Shown: positions 24,966 through 34,168, counted from the stretch's first letter. The stretch is 37,774 bases of DNA from CAYUAG01 sp046483025 (GCA_046483025.1 JAWODZ010000060.1:1-37774); one strand, 5' to 3'. Program-made: numbers and translations. The notes: a model not told the origin generated them from the sequence alone.

Positions 24966-25441
24966 TGTCTAAAGTAAAAACATATTCTTTTACTGTAAAT
25001 TATCCTCATTTAGTAAATACTTTATTTACACAGGCTTTTATTAGTTGTGGGTTTGAACCAAAAGGCATTTCAACATCTGACCACCCGGAAATGGAAGTAT
25101 TTAATGCTTTATGGGATACAGGTGCATCAAATTCAGTTATTACAAAAAATATTGTTAAAAAATGCAAATTGGAACCAATTGGTAGAACAAAAGTAAATAC
25201 TGCAAATGGAACTATGGAAAGTTTAGTTTATATGATCAATATGGGTTTACCTAACCATGTTGGTATTTCATATTTAAAGGTAACAGAAGGTATTTTACAT
25301 AAAGACATTGATCTTCTAATTGGCATGGATGTTATTAATAGGGGAGATTTTGTCATTACTAATTCAGATAAAAAAACAACATTTTCGTTTAGGATGCCCT
25401 CTATTGAAGTGATAGATTTTGTTAAACAAACGAAGAAGTAA
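24965..25441 (+). CDS. Retropepsin-like aspartyl protease
   Basis: The 158-residue protein has ALWDTGASNSVI with the catalytic Asp-Thr-Gly at residues 51-53. It then has TANGTMESLVYMINMGLP and the flap/C-terminal block DIDLLIGMDVINRGDF, which corresponds to the conserved I-L-G-x-D of retroviral-type proteases. One DTG only is present, so it must dimerise like retropepsins. No signal peptide or membrane segment is seen, so it is cytosolic. The substrate is unknown. The adjacent small protein is coupled by an overlapping stop/start. Confidence 0.82.
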   Translation: MSKVKTYSFTVNYPHLVNTLFTQAFISCGFEPKGISTSDHPEMEVFNALWDTGASNSVITKNIVKKCKLEPIGRTKVNTANGTMESLVYMINMGLPNHVGISYLKVTEGILHKDIDLLIGMDVINRGDFVITNSDKKTTFSFRMPSIEVIDFVKQTKK

Positions 25442-25509
25442 AATATTTAATTAAGCTCTAATTTATAATATATCAAATGAAATATATCCAGTTTACTCTC
25501 TGTATATTT

Positions 25510-25546
25510 TTGTAAAATTACAATATCAATAAAAATTACGTATTAT
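25510..25546 (+). promoter_or_regulatory. Candidate promoter and operator of lpdA
   Basis: TTACAA (25518-25523) is 17 bases before TATTAT (25541-25546). The -35 element forms the right half of an inverted repeat TTGTAA-AA-TTACAA (25510-25523), which could bind a dimeric regulator. It is shorter than, and not a clear match to, a Rex site. It lies 28 bases ahead of the lpdA ATG, with AAAGGAG in front of the start. Confidence 0.4.
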
Positions 25547-25573
25547 GAATTTGATAAAAGCAAAGGAGTATAT

Positions 25574-26992
25574 ATGGCAGAAGCCAAAAAAGATCTTATG
25601 GTTATCGGAGCAGGTCCGGGTGGCTATCCTGCAGCTTTTCATGCAGCTGATAAGGGATTAAATGTTACTTTGATTGATAAAGAGGAAAATCCTGGTGGAG
25701 TTTGTTTATACCGTGGATGTATACCTACCAAAACCCTGTTGCATGTTTGTGATGTTATCCGGGAAGCGAAGAAATCTTCCGAATTTGGAGTCACTTTTTC
25801 CGAACCGGAAATTGATCTGGAACAAATCAGAGAATGGAAAAACAGAGTAGTAACAAAAATGGTGAGAGGTTTAGGCCAGCTTGCCCAAAAAAGAAATATT
25901 GAATACCTGCAGGGTGAGGCAAAATTTATTGATTCTCAATCAATAAAAGTTAATAATAGTTCCGGAGAGAAGAAGATTGAATTTGATAAATGTATTATTG
26001 CAACCGGCTCTGTGCCTGCTTCTTTACCGGATATTTCCATTAATTCGTCACATATTATAGACTCAAAAGAGGGGCTCGAAATACAGGAGATACCAGATAC
26101 AATGTTAGTCATTGGCGGAGGGTATATAGGTCTTGAAATGGGTACAATTTATGCCAGTTTAGGAAGTAAAGTATCTGTTGTTGAGATAATGGATCAGATA
26201 CTTCCTGGATGTGATAATGATCTGGTGAGAACTTATTCCATGACAGCCAGAAAGACATTTGATTCAATTATGGTTAATACTACAGTTACTGATATAAAGG
26301 AGGTGGATAATAAAATAAAAGTCAGTTTAAAAGGTAATGATGGCAGTGTTGAAAAAAAGATATATGATAAAGCACTGGTATCAATAGGCCGAATACCCAA
26401 TTCACATGGTCTGGGTATTGAGAATACAAAAATTTCAACCGATGAAAAGGGATTTATAGAAGTTGATAGTTACCGGAAAACAGCAGAACCACATATTTAT
26501 GCAATTGGAGATGTTGTCGGAGGTGTAATGCTGGCTCATAAAGCAACCCATGAAGCAAAATCTGCAGTGGAATCAATGCTGAGTAATGACACGCCTTTCA
26601 ATCCTAAAGCTATCCCTGCTGTGCTTTTTACTGATCCGGAAATTGCCTGGTGTGGATTAACTGAAGACGAAGCAAAAAAGAATGGAATAAATATTAAAGT
26701 GGCAAAATTCCCCTGGGGTGCATCCGGCAGAGCTTCTTCTCTGGGAAGAATGGATGGAGTTACCAAATTAATTATTGATCCTGCAACTGAGCATATATTA
26801 GGAGTTGGGATTACTGGTCCTCATGCAGGAGAGTTAATCTCAGAAGGCGCCCTTTGTGTTGAAAATAAATTAAAAGTTGCTCAACTTGGTAATACAATTC
26901 ATCCTCATCCTACACTTTCTGAAACCTTGATGGAGGCAGCAGATGTTTTCTATAATTCATGTGTTCATATTTATAATCCCTTAAGGAGATGA
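25574..26992 (+). CDS. lpdA: Dihydrolipoyl dehydrogenase
   Basis: The 472-residue flavoprotein oxidises dihydrolipoamide with NAD+. It shows the FAD-binding GAGPGGYPAA, the redox cysteines C44 and C49 in GGVCLYRGCIPTKTLL, the NAD-binding GGGYIGLEMGTIYASLG and the catalytic histidine-glutamate pair in HPHPTLSETLMEAA. Length is standard. It lies 2 bases upstream of a DUF2891 gene in the same operon. The other subunits of pyruvate, 2-oxoacid or glycine-cleavage complexes are not in the window, so its partner is unknown. Confidence 0.93.
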   Translation: MAEAKKDLMVIGAGPGGYPAAFHAADKGLNVTLIDKEENPGGVCLYRGCIPTKTLLHVCDVIREAKKSSEFGVTFSEPEIDLEQIREWKNRVVTKMVRGLGQLAQKRNIEYLQGEAKFIDSQSIKVNNSSGEKKIEFDKCIIATGSVPASLPDISINSSHIIDSKEGLEIQEIPDTMLVIGGGYIGLEMGTIYASLGSKVSVVEIMDQILPGCDNDLVRTYSMTARKTFDSIMVNTTVTDIKEVDNKIKVSLKGNDGSVEKKIYDKALVSIGRIPNSHGLGIENTKISTDEKGFIEVDSYRKTAEPHIYAIGDVVGGVMLAHKATHEAKSAVESMLSNDTPFNPKAIPAVLFTDPEIAWCGLTEDEAKKNGINIKVAKFPWGASGRASSLGRMDGVTKLIIDPATEHILGVGITGPHAGELISEGALCVENKLKVAQLGNTIHPHPTLSETLMEAADVFYNSCVHIYNPLRR

Positions 26993-26993
26993 G

Positions 26994-28118
26994 ATGAAGA
27001 AGAAACAATTTTTCATTTACTCACTTTTATTATTTTATTTTTTGTTCAGTTGTGGAAACAAAGATACAAAAAACAGGCAACTTTTAGAAGATATTAAGAA
27101 ATTTCAATTATCACAGGAAAATGCATATGATTTTTCTCAATTAGCCTTGAAATGCATTCAAAAAGAATATCCCTACAAATTAGGTCATGTAATAAACAGT
27201 CCTGAGGATATTCATATTCCCAAAGATATGCATCCGTCATTTTATGGATGTTTTGACTGGCATTCTGCGGTTCATGGCCATTGGATGTTGGTAAAAATCT
27301 TGAAAATGTACCCTGATATTTCTAATGCCAAACAGATCAGGGAAGCAATAGATGTAAATTTAAGAGCTGAGAATATCTCTCAGGAAGTAAAATATTTTCA
27401 ACAGCAGAATCGAAAATCTTTTGAAAGAACATATGGCTGGGCCTGGCTTTTAAAACTTTATACTGAATTGAAGACCTGGGATGATCCTCAGGGTAGAAAA
27501 TGGGCCGAAAATGTACTACCTCTGGCACAATTGATCAGCAGAAGATATGTAGAATTTTTCCCTAAACAAACCTATCCTATACGGAGGGGAGTGCATGCAA
27601 ATACTGCTTTTGGATTAAGTTTTGCCCTTGATTATGCTGAAATTACTAAAGACAAAAAAATGATGAATCTTTTAGTAAAGAAAGCTAAAGAATACTATTT
27701 ATTTGACAAAAGATATTCTGCAGAGTGGGAACCGGGAGGTGATGATTTTCTCTCGCCGGGTTTAACAGAAGCTGATCTTATGAGACGAATACTTAACACG
27801 GATCAATTCTCAAAATGGTTTGATATGTTTATGCCCCAAGTACCTGATAATATTTTAAATCCGGCAACTGTTACTGATCGTTCTGATCCTAAAATTGTTC
27901 ATCTGGATGGATTAAATTTAAGCCGTGCCTGGTGTATGTTTGGTATAGCTTCTGTTTTATCAGACAGGAATCTTAAAAAAGATATATTAATAAACGCCGG
28001 ATTGAAACATCTTGAAACAGGATCTTTGAATATTTTAAGTGGGAATTATGAGGGAGAACATTGGCTGGCTAGTTTTGCAATTTATGCTTGTTCTTCTCTC
28101 TATTTACTAAAAGAATAA
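26994..28118 (+). CDS. DUF2891 family lipoprotein
   Basis: The 374-residue protein has an N-terminal lipoprotein signal (MKKKQFFIYSLLLFYFLFSC) with a lipobox-type FSC at residue 20, so it should be anchored in a membrane after LolCDE sorting. The rest matches DUF2891: HPSFYGCFDWHSAVHGHWML, YGWAWLLKLY, HANTAFGLSFALDYA and GDDFLSPGLTEADLMRR. Function is unknown; the helical repeat style resembles (alpha/alpha) barrel glycoside-type proteins. Gene order (lpdA, then this gene) may be accidental. Confidence 0.85.
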   Translation: MKKKQFFIYSLLLFYFLFSCGNKDTKNRQLLEDIKKFQLSQENAYDFSQLALKCIQKEYPYKLGHVINSPEDIHIPKDMHPSFYGCFDWHSAVHGHWMLVKILKMYPDISNAKQIREAIDVNLRAENISQEVKYFQQQNRKSFERTYGWAWLLKLYTELKTWDDPQGRKWAENVLPLAQLISRRYVEFFPKQTYPIRRGVHANTAFGLSFALDYAEITKDKKMMNLLVKKAKEYYLFDKRYSAEWEPGGDDFLSPGLTEADLMRRILNTDQFSKWFDMFMPQVPDNILNPATVTDRSDPKIVHLDGLNLSRAWCMFGIASVLSDRNLKKDILINAGLKHLETGSLNILSGNYEGEHWLASFAIYACSSLYLLKE

Positions 28119-28137
28119 ATTTTAATTTATTCTTTTA
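28108..28137 (+). terminator. Bidirectional hairpin over two convergent stop codons
   Basis: A perfect 14-bp inverted repeat, TAAAAGAATAAATT (28108-28121) with AATTTATTCTTTTA (28124-28137), has a 2-base centre. The stop of the DUF2891 gene (28116-28118) and of the minus-strand pilin gene (28122-28124) lie inside it. A/T-rich flanks give short U-tracts in both directions. It is a plausible shared terminator. Confidence 0.6.
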
Positions 28138-28466
28138 TGTTCAGGTATAGAACAGGTTACATTACCATTTTTTTCAATTATATATGAACCTTGTGAGGGG
28201 CATTGAGGAATCCTTTTGTCATTGATGAAAGGTATTAAATCATCTAATTCTTCTGCATATTTACCTTCAGATTCATTTAAAGAGTAATGAGTAAAATAAA
28301 TATTCTGGGCTTGAATAAGACCCAGTTGATTTGCTCTACAGGCTGAAGCTTTGATTTGTTCTTGAAGACTGTTAAAATAAACACTCACAGATGTTATAAG
28401 TATTGTTAAAATTATTAATACTATAATTAGTTCTACAAATGTAAATCCATTTTCATCTGACAACAT
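28122..28466 (-). CDS. Type IV pilin-like/pseudopilin protein
   Basis: The 114-residue protein starts MLSDENGFTFVELIIVLIIL, a prepilin peptidase site after G7 with phenylalanine at +1 and glutamate at +5 (E12), followed by the hydrophobic N-terminal helix. The globular part is short, with a cysteine pair (C48 region and CPSQG/CSIPE). This fits a small pseudopilin, ComGC-like or GspG/H-like, for type IV pili or type II secretion. It stands alone here; no assembly genes are near. Its end is convergent with the DUF2891 gene. Confidence 0.82.
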   Translation of the reverse strand: MLSDENGFTFVELIIVLIILTILITSVSVYFNSLQEQIKASACRANQLGLIQAQNIYFTHYSLNESEGKYAEELDDLIPFINDKRIPQCPSQGSYIIEKNGNVTCSIPEHKRIN

Positions 28467-28654
28467 ATTTTATACCTTTAAAGTTCATTTTGAAATTAAC
28501 TGTTTAATAGTGCAACATTTTTTTCACTATATTCATTTTATTTTTACTTCGCAATAATTAAGCCAGCTTATTCTAAAATGTGATTATATTTGTATTTGTC
28601 TTGTTACTATTATATATTTATATATCTGGAACATATGTAAAGTAAGGAGGTTAC
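28467..28654 (+). other. Divergent intergenic region between the pilin-like gene and metV
   Basis: This 188-base AT-rich gap lies between two divergent starts. A short inverted repeat ATAGTG/CACTAT (around 28507-28530) is seen. A weak promoter candidate TTGTAT, 17 bases before TATATT, faces metV. AAGGAGG directly precedes the metV ATG. I do not recognise a SAM or cobalamin riboswitch. Confidence 0.3.
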
Positions 28655-29104
28655 ATGTCTGAAAATAACATAAAGCTTTGTAATATTGACACGAGTGATC
28701 GCTCCAAAGCTGAGAGATTTTTATCCCGGATAATGTTATTGTTTGAGGATTTAATAAAGGTTCCGCTTTTCAGATGCCATCACTGCGGAGAATGTTTGTT
28801 GAGTCATACCGGTTTTGTCTGTTCTCAACGCTGTCCCAAAAGACTGCGAAACGGGCCCTGTGGCGGAACCAGAGAAAATGGGCATTGTGAAGTCTATCCG
28901 GAAAGAAAATGTATCTGGTATCTGATTTATAAACGGTCAAAATTATTGGGCAGACTTCCATTCTTGTATAGAATTGAATTAATGCATAACTGGAAACTGG
29001 AGAACAGTTCTGCCTGGCTGAATGTGTTTACAAAACGAATTGATCCTCCCAAGTTGTTTATAAAAAAATTGAAAGGTAAAAATGACATTACAGGAAAAAA
29101 TTAA
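28655..29104 (+). CDS. metV: MTHFR C-terminal zinc protein (MetV-like)
   Basis: The 149-residue protein has a cysteine-rich block FRCHHCGECLLSHTGFVC, then CPKRLRNGPCGGTRENGHCEV and CIWYLIYKRSKLLG, matching the methylenetetrahydrofolate reductase C-terminal (MetV) family. In acetogens MetV partners with MetF as part of a NADH-independent reductase that makes methyl-THF. Here the gene overlaps metF by 23 bases and precedes a methionine synthase, so it feeds methyl groups to methionine synthesis. AAGGAGG precedes the ATG. Confidence 0.88.
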   Translation: MSENNIKLCNIDTSDRSKAERFLSRIMLLFEDLIKVPLFRCHHCGECLLSHTGFVCSQRCPKRLRNGPCGGTRENGHCEVYPERKCIWYLIYKRSKLLGRLPFLYRIELMHNWKLENSSAWLNVFTKRIDPPKLFIKKLKGKNDITGKN

Positions 29105-29981
29105 ATCTGGCAGATTTGTTATTACTGCAGAATTAGGTCCCCCGCAGAGTGCCAATGGAGATGTGATTCGCAGAAAAGCAAAATATTTCAAAGATAAAGT
29201 AGATGCAGTAAATATCACTGATAATCAAACTGCAATTGTAAGGCTATCCAGTATAGCTTCTGCTGTTATTGCTATTCAAGAGGGATTGGAACCAGTAATC
29301 CAGATGACCTGCAGAGATCGTAATCGAATAGCTATTCAAAGTGATTTATTAGGAGCTGCAGCTTGTGGTATAAAAAATGTATTATGCTTGAGTGGTGATT
29401 TTCAGAAATTTGGCAATCATCCGGAGGCAAAACCTGTTTTTGATATGGATTCAATCCAGCTTATTGCAACCGCAACCCGGATGAGTCAGGGAAAATTTAT
29501 TTCCGGAGATACCATAAAAACACCACCGGATCTTTTTGTGGGGGGAGCAGCAAATCCTTTTGCTCCACCCAGGGAGATGCGAATCATACGATTAATTAAA
29601 AAGATAAAAGCTGGAGCCGGGTTTATTCAAACTCAACCAGTTTTTGATATTGAAGTATTTAAAGAATGGATGAAGCAAGTAAGAGATAAAGGGCTTGATC
29701 AAAAAACTGCGATTCTGGCCGGGGTGATGCCAGTGAAATCGGAAAAAGCCTTAGAATATATGCAAAGAGAAGTCCCGGGTGTAGTAATACCGGAAAAATT
29801 AATTGCCCGTATAAAACAAGCTGGTAGTAAGAAAGAGAAAAAAACCGAGGGAGTTAGAATCGCAAGTGAGACTATCCGGGAGTTACGAGAAATTATCGGT
29901 GTTAGCGGAATACATCTCATGCCTCTAATGTGGGAAAAAATTACTCCGCACTTATTAGAACAGTCAGGTTTGACAGAGTGA
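29082..29981 (+). CDS. metF: Methylenetetrahydrofolate reductase
   Basis: The 299-residue protein has the MTHFR TIM-barrel pattern: FVITAELGPPQSANGDVIRR, VDAVNITDNQ, VIQMTCRDRNRIAIQSDLLGA and VLCLSGDFQKFGNHPEAKPV. It then has the cofactor-near IKAGAGFIQTQPVFDIEVF and VMPVKS. It reduces 5,10-methylene-THF to 5-methyl-THF. It overlaps metV, implying a MetVF complex with an iron-sulfur partner not in the window. It lies 16 bases before the methionine synthase. Confidence 0.93.
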   Translation: MTLQEKIKSGRFVITAELGPPQSANGDVIRRKAKYFKDKVDAVNITDNQTAIVRLSSIASAVIAIQEGLEPVIQMTCRDRNRIAIQSDLLGAAACGIKNVLCLSGDFQKFGNHPEAKPVFDMDSIQLIATATRMSQGKFISGDTIKTPPDLFVGGAANPFAPPREMRIIRLIKKIKAGAGFIQTQPVFDIEVFKEWMKQVRDKGLDQKTAILAGVMPVKSEKALEYMQREVPGVVIPEKLIARIKQAGSKKEKKTEGVRIASETIRELREIIGVSGIHLMPLMWEKITPHLLEQSGLTE

Positions 29982-29997
29982 GTTATAGGAGATTTAA

Positions 29998-32406
29998 ATG
30001 GATAAAACTGAGTTTTCTGAAATAGTATGGTCTAAAGTATTGGTGCTTGATGGGGTTATGGGAACCATGCTTCAGCCCCACCTGCCCCCTGGAAGTTGTG
30101 TTGATATGGCAAATATTGAACATGGGGAAATGGTTGAATCATTATATAAACAATATTTAAATGCTGGTACAGATTTACTATCCACCAATACTTTTGGTGC
30201 TAATAGAATAAAACTAAATGAGTTCAATGTTGGTAATCTGACTAAAGAAATAAATTATACAGCTGCTAAAATTGCGAAAAAAGTAGCTGGTGATAAGGTA
30301 AAGGTCACTGGAATAATAGGCCCCACTGGTAAGCTGATTAATCCCTTAGGAAAGTTTACTTTCTCGGAAGCATTACAAACCTTTAAAGAACAGGCTGAAG
30401 CTCTTGCTGAAGGCGGAGTTGATCTTTTTTTACTTGAGACCTTTGCAGATCTTAAAGAAATAAAAGCTGCAGTTATTGCTATTAAAGAGTCTACTGATTT
30501 ACCAATTATTGCTTCCATGACCTATGAGGATGAGTTTACAACTTTTACCGGAACGGATCCGGCAACTGCAGCAAATGTTTTATCTTCTCTTGGTGTTGAT
30601 GCAGTGGGAGTAAATTGTTCGACCGGACCGGAACCAATGCTTGAAGTAGTAGGCAGATATGCCCAAAGTTTTAATATACCAATTTTAGTTGAGCCTAATG
30701 CCGGATTACCTCAATTAAAAAACGGGAAAACTGTTTTTCATGTTACTGCTGAAAAAATGGCGGAATTTGCCGAGAAATTTGTACAAATCGGAGCAAATAT
30801 TGTGGGAACCTGCTGCGGAAGTACTCCCGAGTTTACAAAAGCATTAAGAAATAAATTGGATAACGCTACCCCGGTAAAACGTAGTATGAATGTAGTGTTG
30901 AAATTATCCAGCCGGGTAAAAACTGTTGAAATCGGATCCGGTCTGCCTTTTTGTATCATTGGAGAAAGAATAAATCCAACTAATCGTAAGGATCTGGAAC
31001 AAGCTATTCTTCATAGTGAATTATCGTTAATTCAACAAGAAGCCATGAAGGAGGAAAAAGAGGGTGCTCATCTTTTGGATGTGAATATTGGAGTTCCTGG
31101 GATTAATGAACCAGAATTTATGCAAAAGGCGGTTCAAGGGATAGAGAATGTGGTAAGCACTCCTCTATGTATTGATAGTACAGATCCTGCTGCTGTTGAA
31201 GCTGCTTTAATCGAGTGTGCAGGAAAACCCCTGATTAATTCAGTTCACGGCAGTACTGAAAGTATGGGAAAAATTATACCGTTAGCTGCCAAATATGGTG
31301 CAGGACTACTTTGCTTGGCGATAGGGGAAAAAGGAATTCCCAAAACTGCGGAAAAGAGAATAAAAATACTGAGAAAGATCATTGCAAGAGCTGAGAAACA
31401 AGGTATTGCAAAGAAAGATTTAATCTGTGATTGTCTGACTTTAACTGTATCTGCTCAACAAAAGCGAGCGGAAGCAACCTTGGATGCTGTGGGCAGGGTC
31501 AAAAAGGAATTGGGATTATCGACTGTTCTGGGGGTTTCCAATATTTCCTATGGTCTGCCGCAAAGAAGCCTGATTAATTCAGTATTTTTAAGTATGGCCA
31601 TGTCACATGGACTTGATGCTGCCATTATTAATCCCGGAGATCCCCGTATGATGGAAATTGTTAGGGCTGCATCTGTTTTAACTACACGGGATAAGGATTC
31701 CAGGAAATTTATTTCCAGCTTCAAGAAGAAGAAAAAAAAGAAAGCAAAGGTTCATCCCGTTACTGATTCCGATAAGGATCAAACCAGAGAAATTTTTCAA
31801 GCTGTTGTTACCGGAAATAAGAATGATATCGAACGTTTAGTGAACCAGGCTTTAAAGGACGGGGAAAAACCTATTGAAATAAATAATAATTATTTAATTC
31901 CTGCTATTGAGGAAGTTGGTAATTTGTACGATAAAAAAGAAATTTATCTGCCTCAGATGATTCTTTCTGCTGAGACTATGCAGAGAGCTTTTCATATAAT
32001 AGAACCTCATTTTAAAAAAGAGGATATCAGTAAGTCCGGAAAAGTGATTGTATGTACAGTAAAAGGAGATGTACATGATATTGGAAAAAATATTGTGGCG
32101 TTATTTTTAAAGAACCAGGGATTTGAAGTAATTGATCTTGGCAAAGATATTTCAACTGATACGATTTTAAAAAAAGTTAAAGAATTAAAACCGGATGTAA
32201 TAGGACTTTCAGCTTTAATGACCACAACCATTGTACAGATGCCCAAGATAATCAAAGCTTTGCAAAATCACAATATCACTACTAAAGTTGTAGTCGGGGG
32301 CGCAGTGGTTACCAAAAAATATGCAAAACAGATTAATGCTGACGGATATGCAAAGGATGGAGTAGGTGCTGTCAAGATTATTGATAAAATTATTAAAAAA
32401 AGTTGA
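29998..32406 (+). CDS. metH: Cobalamin-dependent methionine synthase, lacking reactivation domain
   Basis: The 802-residue protein has a homocysteine-binding domain (zinc cysteines near 206 and 271-272 in VNCSTGP and GTCCGSTPE). A pterin (methyl-THF) domain, FCIIGERINPTNRKDLEQAI onward, follows. A lysine-rich linker (FKKKKKKKAK, about 573-583) leads to the B12 cap and B12-binding domain (DVHDIG at 691-696, VVVGGAVVT). The C-terminal AdoMet/flavodoxin-dependent reactivation domain of E. coli-type MetH is absent, so a separate reactivating protein would be needed. metV-metF-metH form one operon that makes methyl-THF and transfers the methyl group to homocysteine. Confidence 0.92.
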   Translation: MDKTEFSEIVWSKVLVLDGVMGTMLQPHLPPGSCVDMANIEHGEMVESLYKQYLNAGTDLLSTNTFGANRIKLNEFNVGNLTKEINYTAAKIAKKVAGDKVKVTGIIGPTGKLINPLGKFTFSEALQTFKEQAEALAEGGVDLFLLETFADLKEIKAAVIAIKESTDLPIIASMTYEDEFTTFTGTDPATAANVLSSLGVDAVGVNCSTGPEPMLEVVGRYAQSFNIPILVEPNAGLPQLKNGKTVFHVTAEKMAEFAEKFVQIGANIVGTCCGSTPEFTKALRNKLDNATPVKRSMNVVLKLSSRVKTVEIGSGLPFCIIGERINPTNRKDLEQAILHSELSLIQQEAMKEEKEGAHLLDVNIGVPGINEPEFMQKAVQGIENVVSTPLCIDSTDPAAVEAALIECAGKPLINSVHGSTESMGKIIPLAAKYGAGLLCLAIGEKGIPKTAEKRIKILRKIIARAEKQGIAKKDLICDCLTLTVSAQQKRAEATLDAVGRVKKELGLSTVLGVSNISYGLPQRSLINSVFLSMAMSHGLDAAIINPGDPRMMEIVRAASVLTTRDKDSRKFISSFKKKKKKKAKVHPVTDSDKDQTREIFQAVVTGNKNDIERLVNQALKDGEKPIEINNNYLIPAIEEVGNLYDKKEIYLPQMILSAETMQRAFHIIEPHFKKEDISKSGKVIVCTVKGDVHDIGKNIVALFLKNQGFEVIDLGKDISTDTILKKVKELKPDVIGLSALMTTTIVQMPKIIKALQNHNITTKVVVGGAVVTKKYAKQINADGYAKDGVGAVKIIDKIIKKS

Positions 32407-32474
32407 AATTATTGTTTTTTATTATTATTTTTTTTAAAGATTATATAAGATTATAATAGTATAAAGAGGGGAAA

Positions 32475-33401
32475 ATGTCAACTCAGCCCATAGTAATAGA
32501 AAATTTAACTAAAGTATATAAAGGAGGTTTAGAGGCAAAGGATGTTCTTGCCCTGAAGAATTTGCATTGTATCATCCATAAGGGGGAGGTATTTGCTTTT
32601 ATTGGGCCCAATGGTGCAGGTAAGACAACAACCATCAAATTAATAACAAGATTGATATTTCCTACCAAAGGTAAAATTTTTATTTTCGGACAGGAAAATA
32701 CTTCTCATATTTCAATGAGTAGAGTGGGATATTTACCAGAACATCCCAATATTTATGGTTATCTAAAGGGACGAGAATTTTTAGATTTTGTCGCCAAGCT
32801 ATTCAAACAAAATATCAATGTTCGAAAATCTAAAATCTCAGAATTAATAGAACTAGTAGGATTAACTGATAATGCAGATAAATTAATTAAAAATTATTCC
32901 AGAGGAATGGTTCAACGTCTGGCTTTAGCCCAGGCCCTGGTTAATGAGCCTGATATATTAATATTAGATGAACCCATGTCCGGTCTGGATCCTGTGGGAA
33001 GAAAAGATTTTAGAGATTTAATAATTAATTTAAAAAGTGAGGGAAAGACCATATTTTTCAGTTCTCATATTCTTTCAGATGCAGAAATGATTGCTGACAG
33101 AGTAGCAATGATTAACAAGGGGCAGCTGATTAAAATAGATACGCTTGATGAAATAGTATATGAGCAGACTTCATGTGTGGAGATCACTTTTTCTTTGTCG
33201 GCTGAGGAGCTCTCTAAATTACCTATTAATAAAAATAAGGTGGTCAGGCATGGTGATACTATGCTCATTACTGTTTCCGGAAAAGACGAGGTGAGAGAAT
33301 CAATTGAAAAGATTGTTGGTCTCAAAGGTGAAATCATTTCAGTTATCCCCCGCCGTAATCGCCTTGAAGATGTATTTATTAAAGAGTTAGGGAGGAAATA
33401 A
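32475..33401 (+). CDS. ABC transporter ATP-binding protein
   Basis: The 308-residue ATPase has Walker A at 44-52 (GPNGAGKTT), signature YSRGMVQRLALAQAL, and Walker B ILILDEPMSGLDPVGRKDF. A C-terminal extension of about 80 residues is common in ABC-2/CcmA-type exporters. It lies 2 bases upstream of a permease with the ABC-2 pattern. The substrate is unknown; an antibiotic, lipid or cofactor exporter are all possible. A GAGGGG ribosome site precedes the ATG, and TATAAT (32452-32457) is a possible -10. Confidence 0.92.
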   Translation: MSTQPIVIENLTKVYKGGLEAKDVLALKNLHCIIHKGEVFAFIGPNGAGKTTTIKLITRLIFPTKGKIFIFGQENTSHISMSRVGYLPEHPNIYGYLKGREFLDFVAKLFKQNINVRKSKISELIELVGLTDNADKLIKNYSRGMVQRLALAQALVNEPDILILDEPMSGLDPVGRKDFRDLIINLKSEGKTIFFSSHILSDAEMIADRVAMINKGQLIKIDTLDEIVYEQTSCVEITFSLSAEELSKLPINKNKVVRHGDTMLITVSGKDEVRESIEKIVGLKGEIISVIPRRNRLEDVFIKELGRK

Positions 33402-33403
33402 GC

Positions 33404-34168
33404 ATGCGTATATGGGCAGTCTCTGTTAATACATTCAAGGAAACTCTGCGTAATAAGGTATTATTGAATATTTTGATTTTTGCCATATTTCTTATTCTAT
33501 TTTCTTTTATAGTCGGTGATTGGTCAATGGGGCATCAAGTAAAGGTAATAAAGGATATAGGGCTTTCGGCTATGTCAATATTTGGATTGTTAATAGCAAT
33601 TTTTATTGGTATCCAGCTTGTCATTCAGGAACTGAAAGAAAAAACAATATATTTAATCGCTTCTAAACCTGTAAAGAGATGGGAAATTATTATTGGTAAA
33701 TATGTGGGATTAAGTATCACCCTGCTCATAAATATCATACTGATGAGCATTGCTTTATGGTGTATCGATTATTTCATGGAGGGCAGTGTTGATTTTTCAC
33801 TTATCCCTGCAATTATTCTTATCTATATAGAGATTCTTTTAATTGTTGCTTTCTCTCTTCTGTTCTCCTCTTTTACATCTCCTACATTGAGTGCGATTTA
33901 TACTTTAGTTGTTTTTATTCTAGGACATCTTTCTCCTTTTTTGAGAGACTATGTTGAGATTTATCCTGATAAAGGTTTTCATTGGTTAATTGAAATAATT
34001 TATTATGTTGTACCGAATTTTGATAATTTAAATCTTAAAATTACAGTTGTGGAAGGACTTGAGATGCCTCAACATTTTCTGTCCTATGGTTTATTGTATG
34101 GTTTGTTATATATTAGTTTAGTACTTTTGATTACATGTTTTGTGTTTAGTAAAAAAGATTTTAAATAA
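33404..34168 (+). CDS. ABC-2 type transporter permease
   Basis: The 254-residue protein has six hydrophobic segments. It begins VNTFKETLRNKVLLNILIF and has QELKEKTIYLIASKPVKRWEIIIGKYVG, the NosY/ABC-2 family pattern. It pairs with the upstream ATPase, and a TPR-like membrane-anchored protein follows after 5 bases, giving a three-gene export unit. Substrate unknown. Confidence 0.87.
   Translation: MRIWAVSVNTFKETLRNKVLLNILIFAIFLILFSFIVGDWSMGHQVKVIKDIGLSAMSIFGLLIAIFIGIQLVIQELKEKTIYLIASKPVKRWEIIIGKYVGLSITLLINIILMSIALWCIDYFMEGSVDFSLIPAIILIYIEILLIVAFSLLFSSFTSPTLSAIYTLVVFILGHLSPFLRDYVEIYPDKGFHWLIEIIYYVVPNFDNLNLKITVVEGLEMPQHFLSYGLLYGLLYISLVLLITCFVFSKKDFK

Noticed and set aside
28467..28654. SAM or cobalamin riboswitch ahead of metV-metF-metH
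   Set aside because: The gap is only 188 bases, very AT-rich, and lacks the conserved G/C-rich motifs of known SAM or B12 classes.
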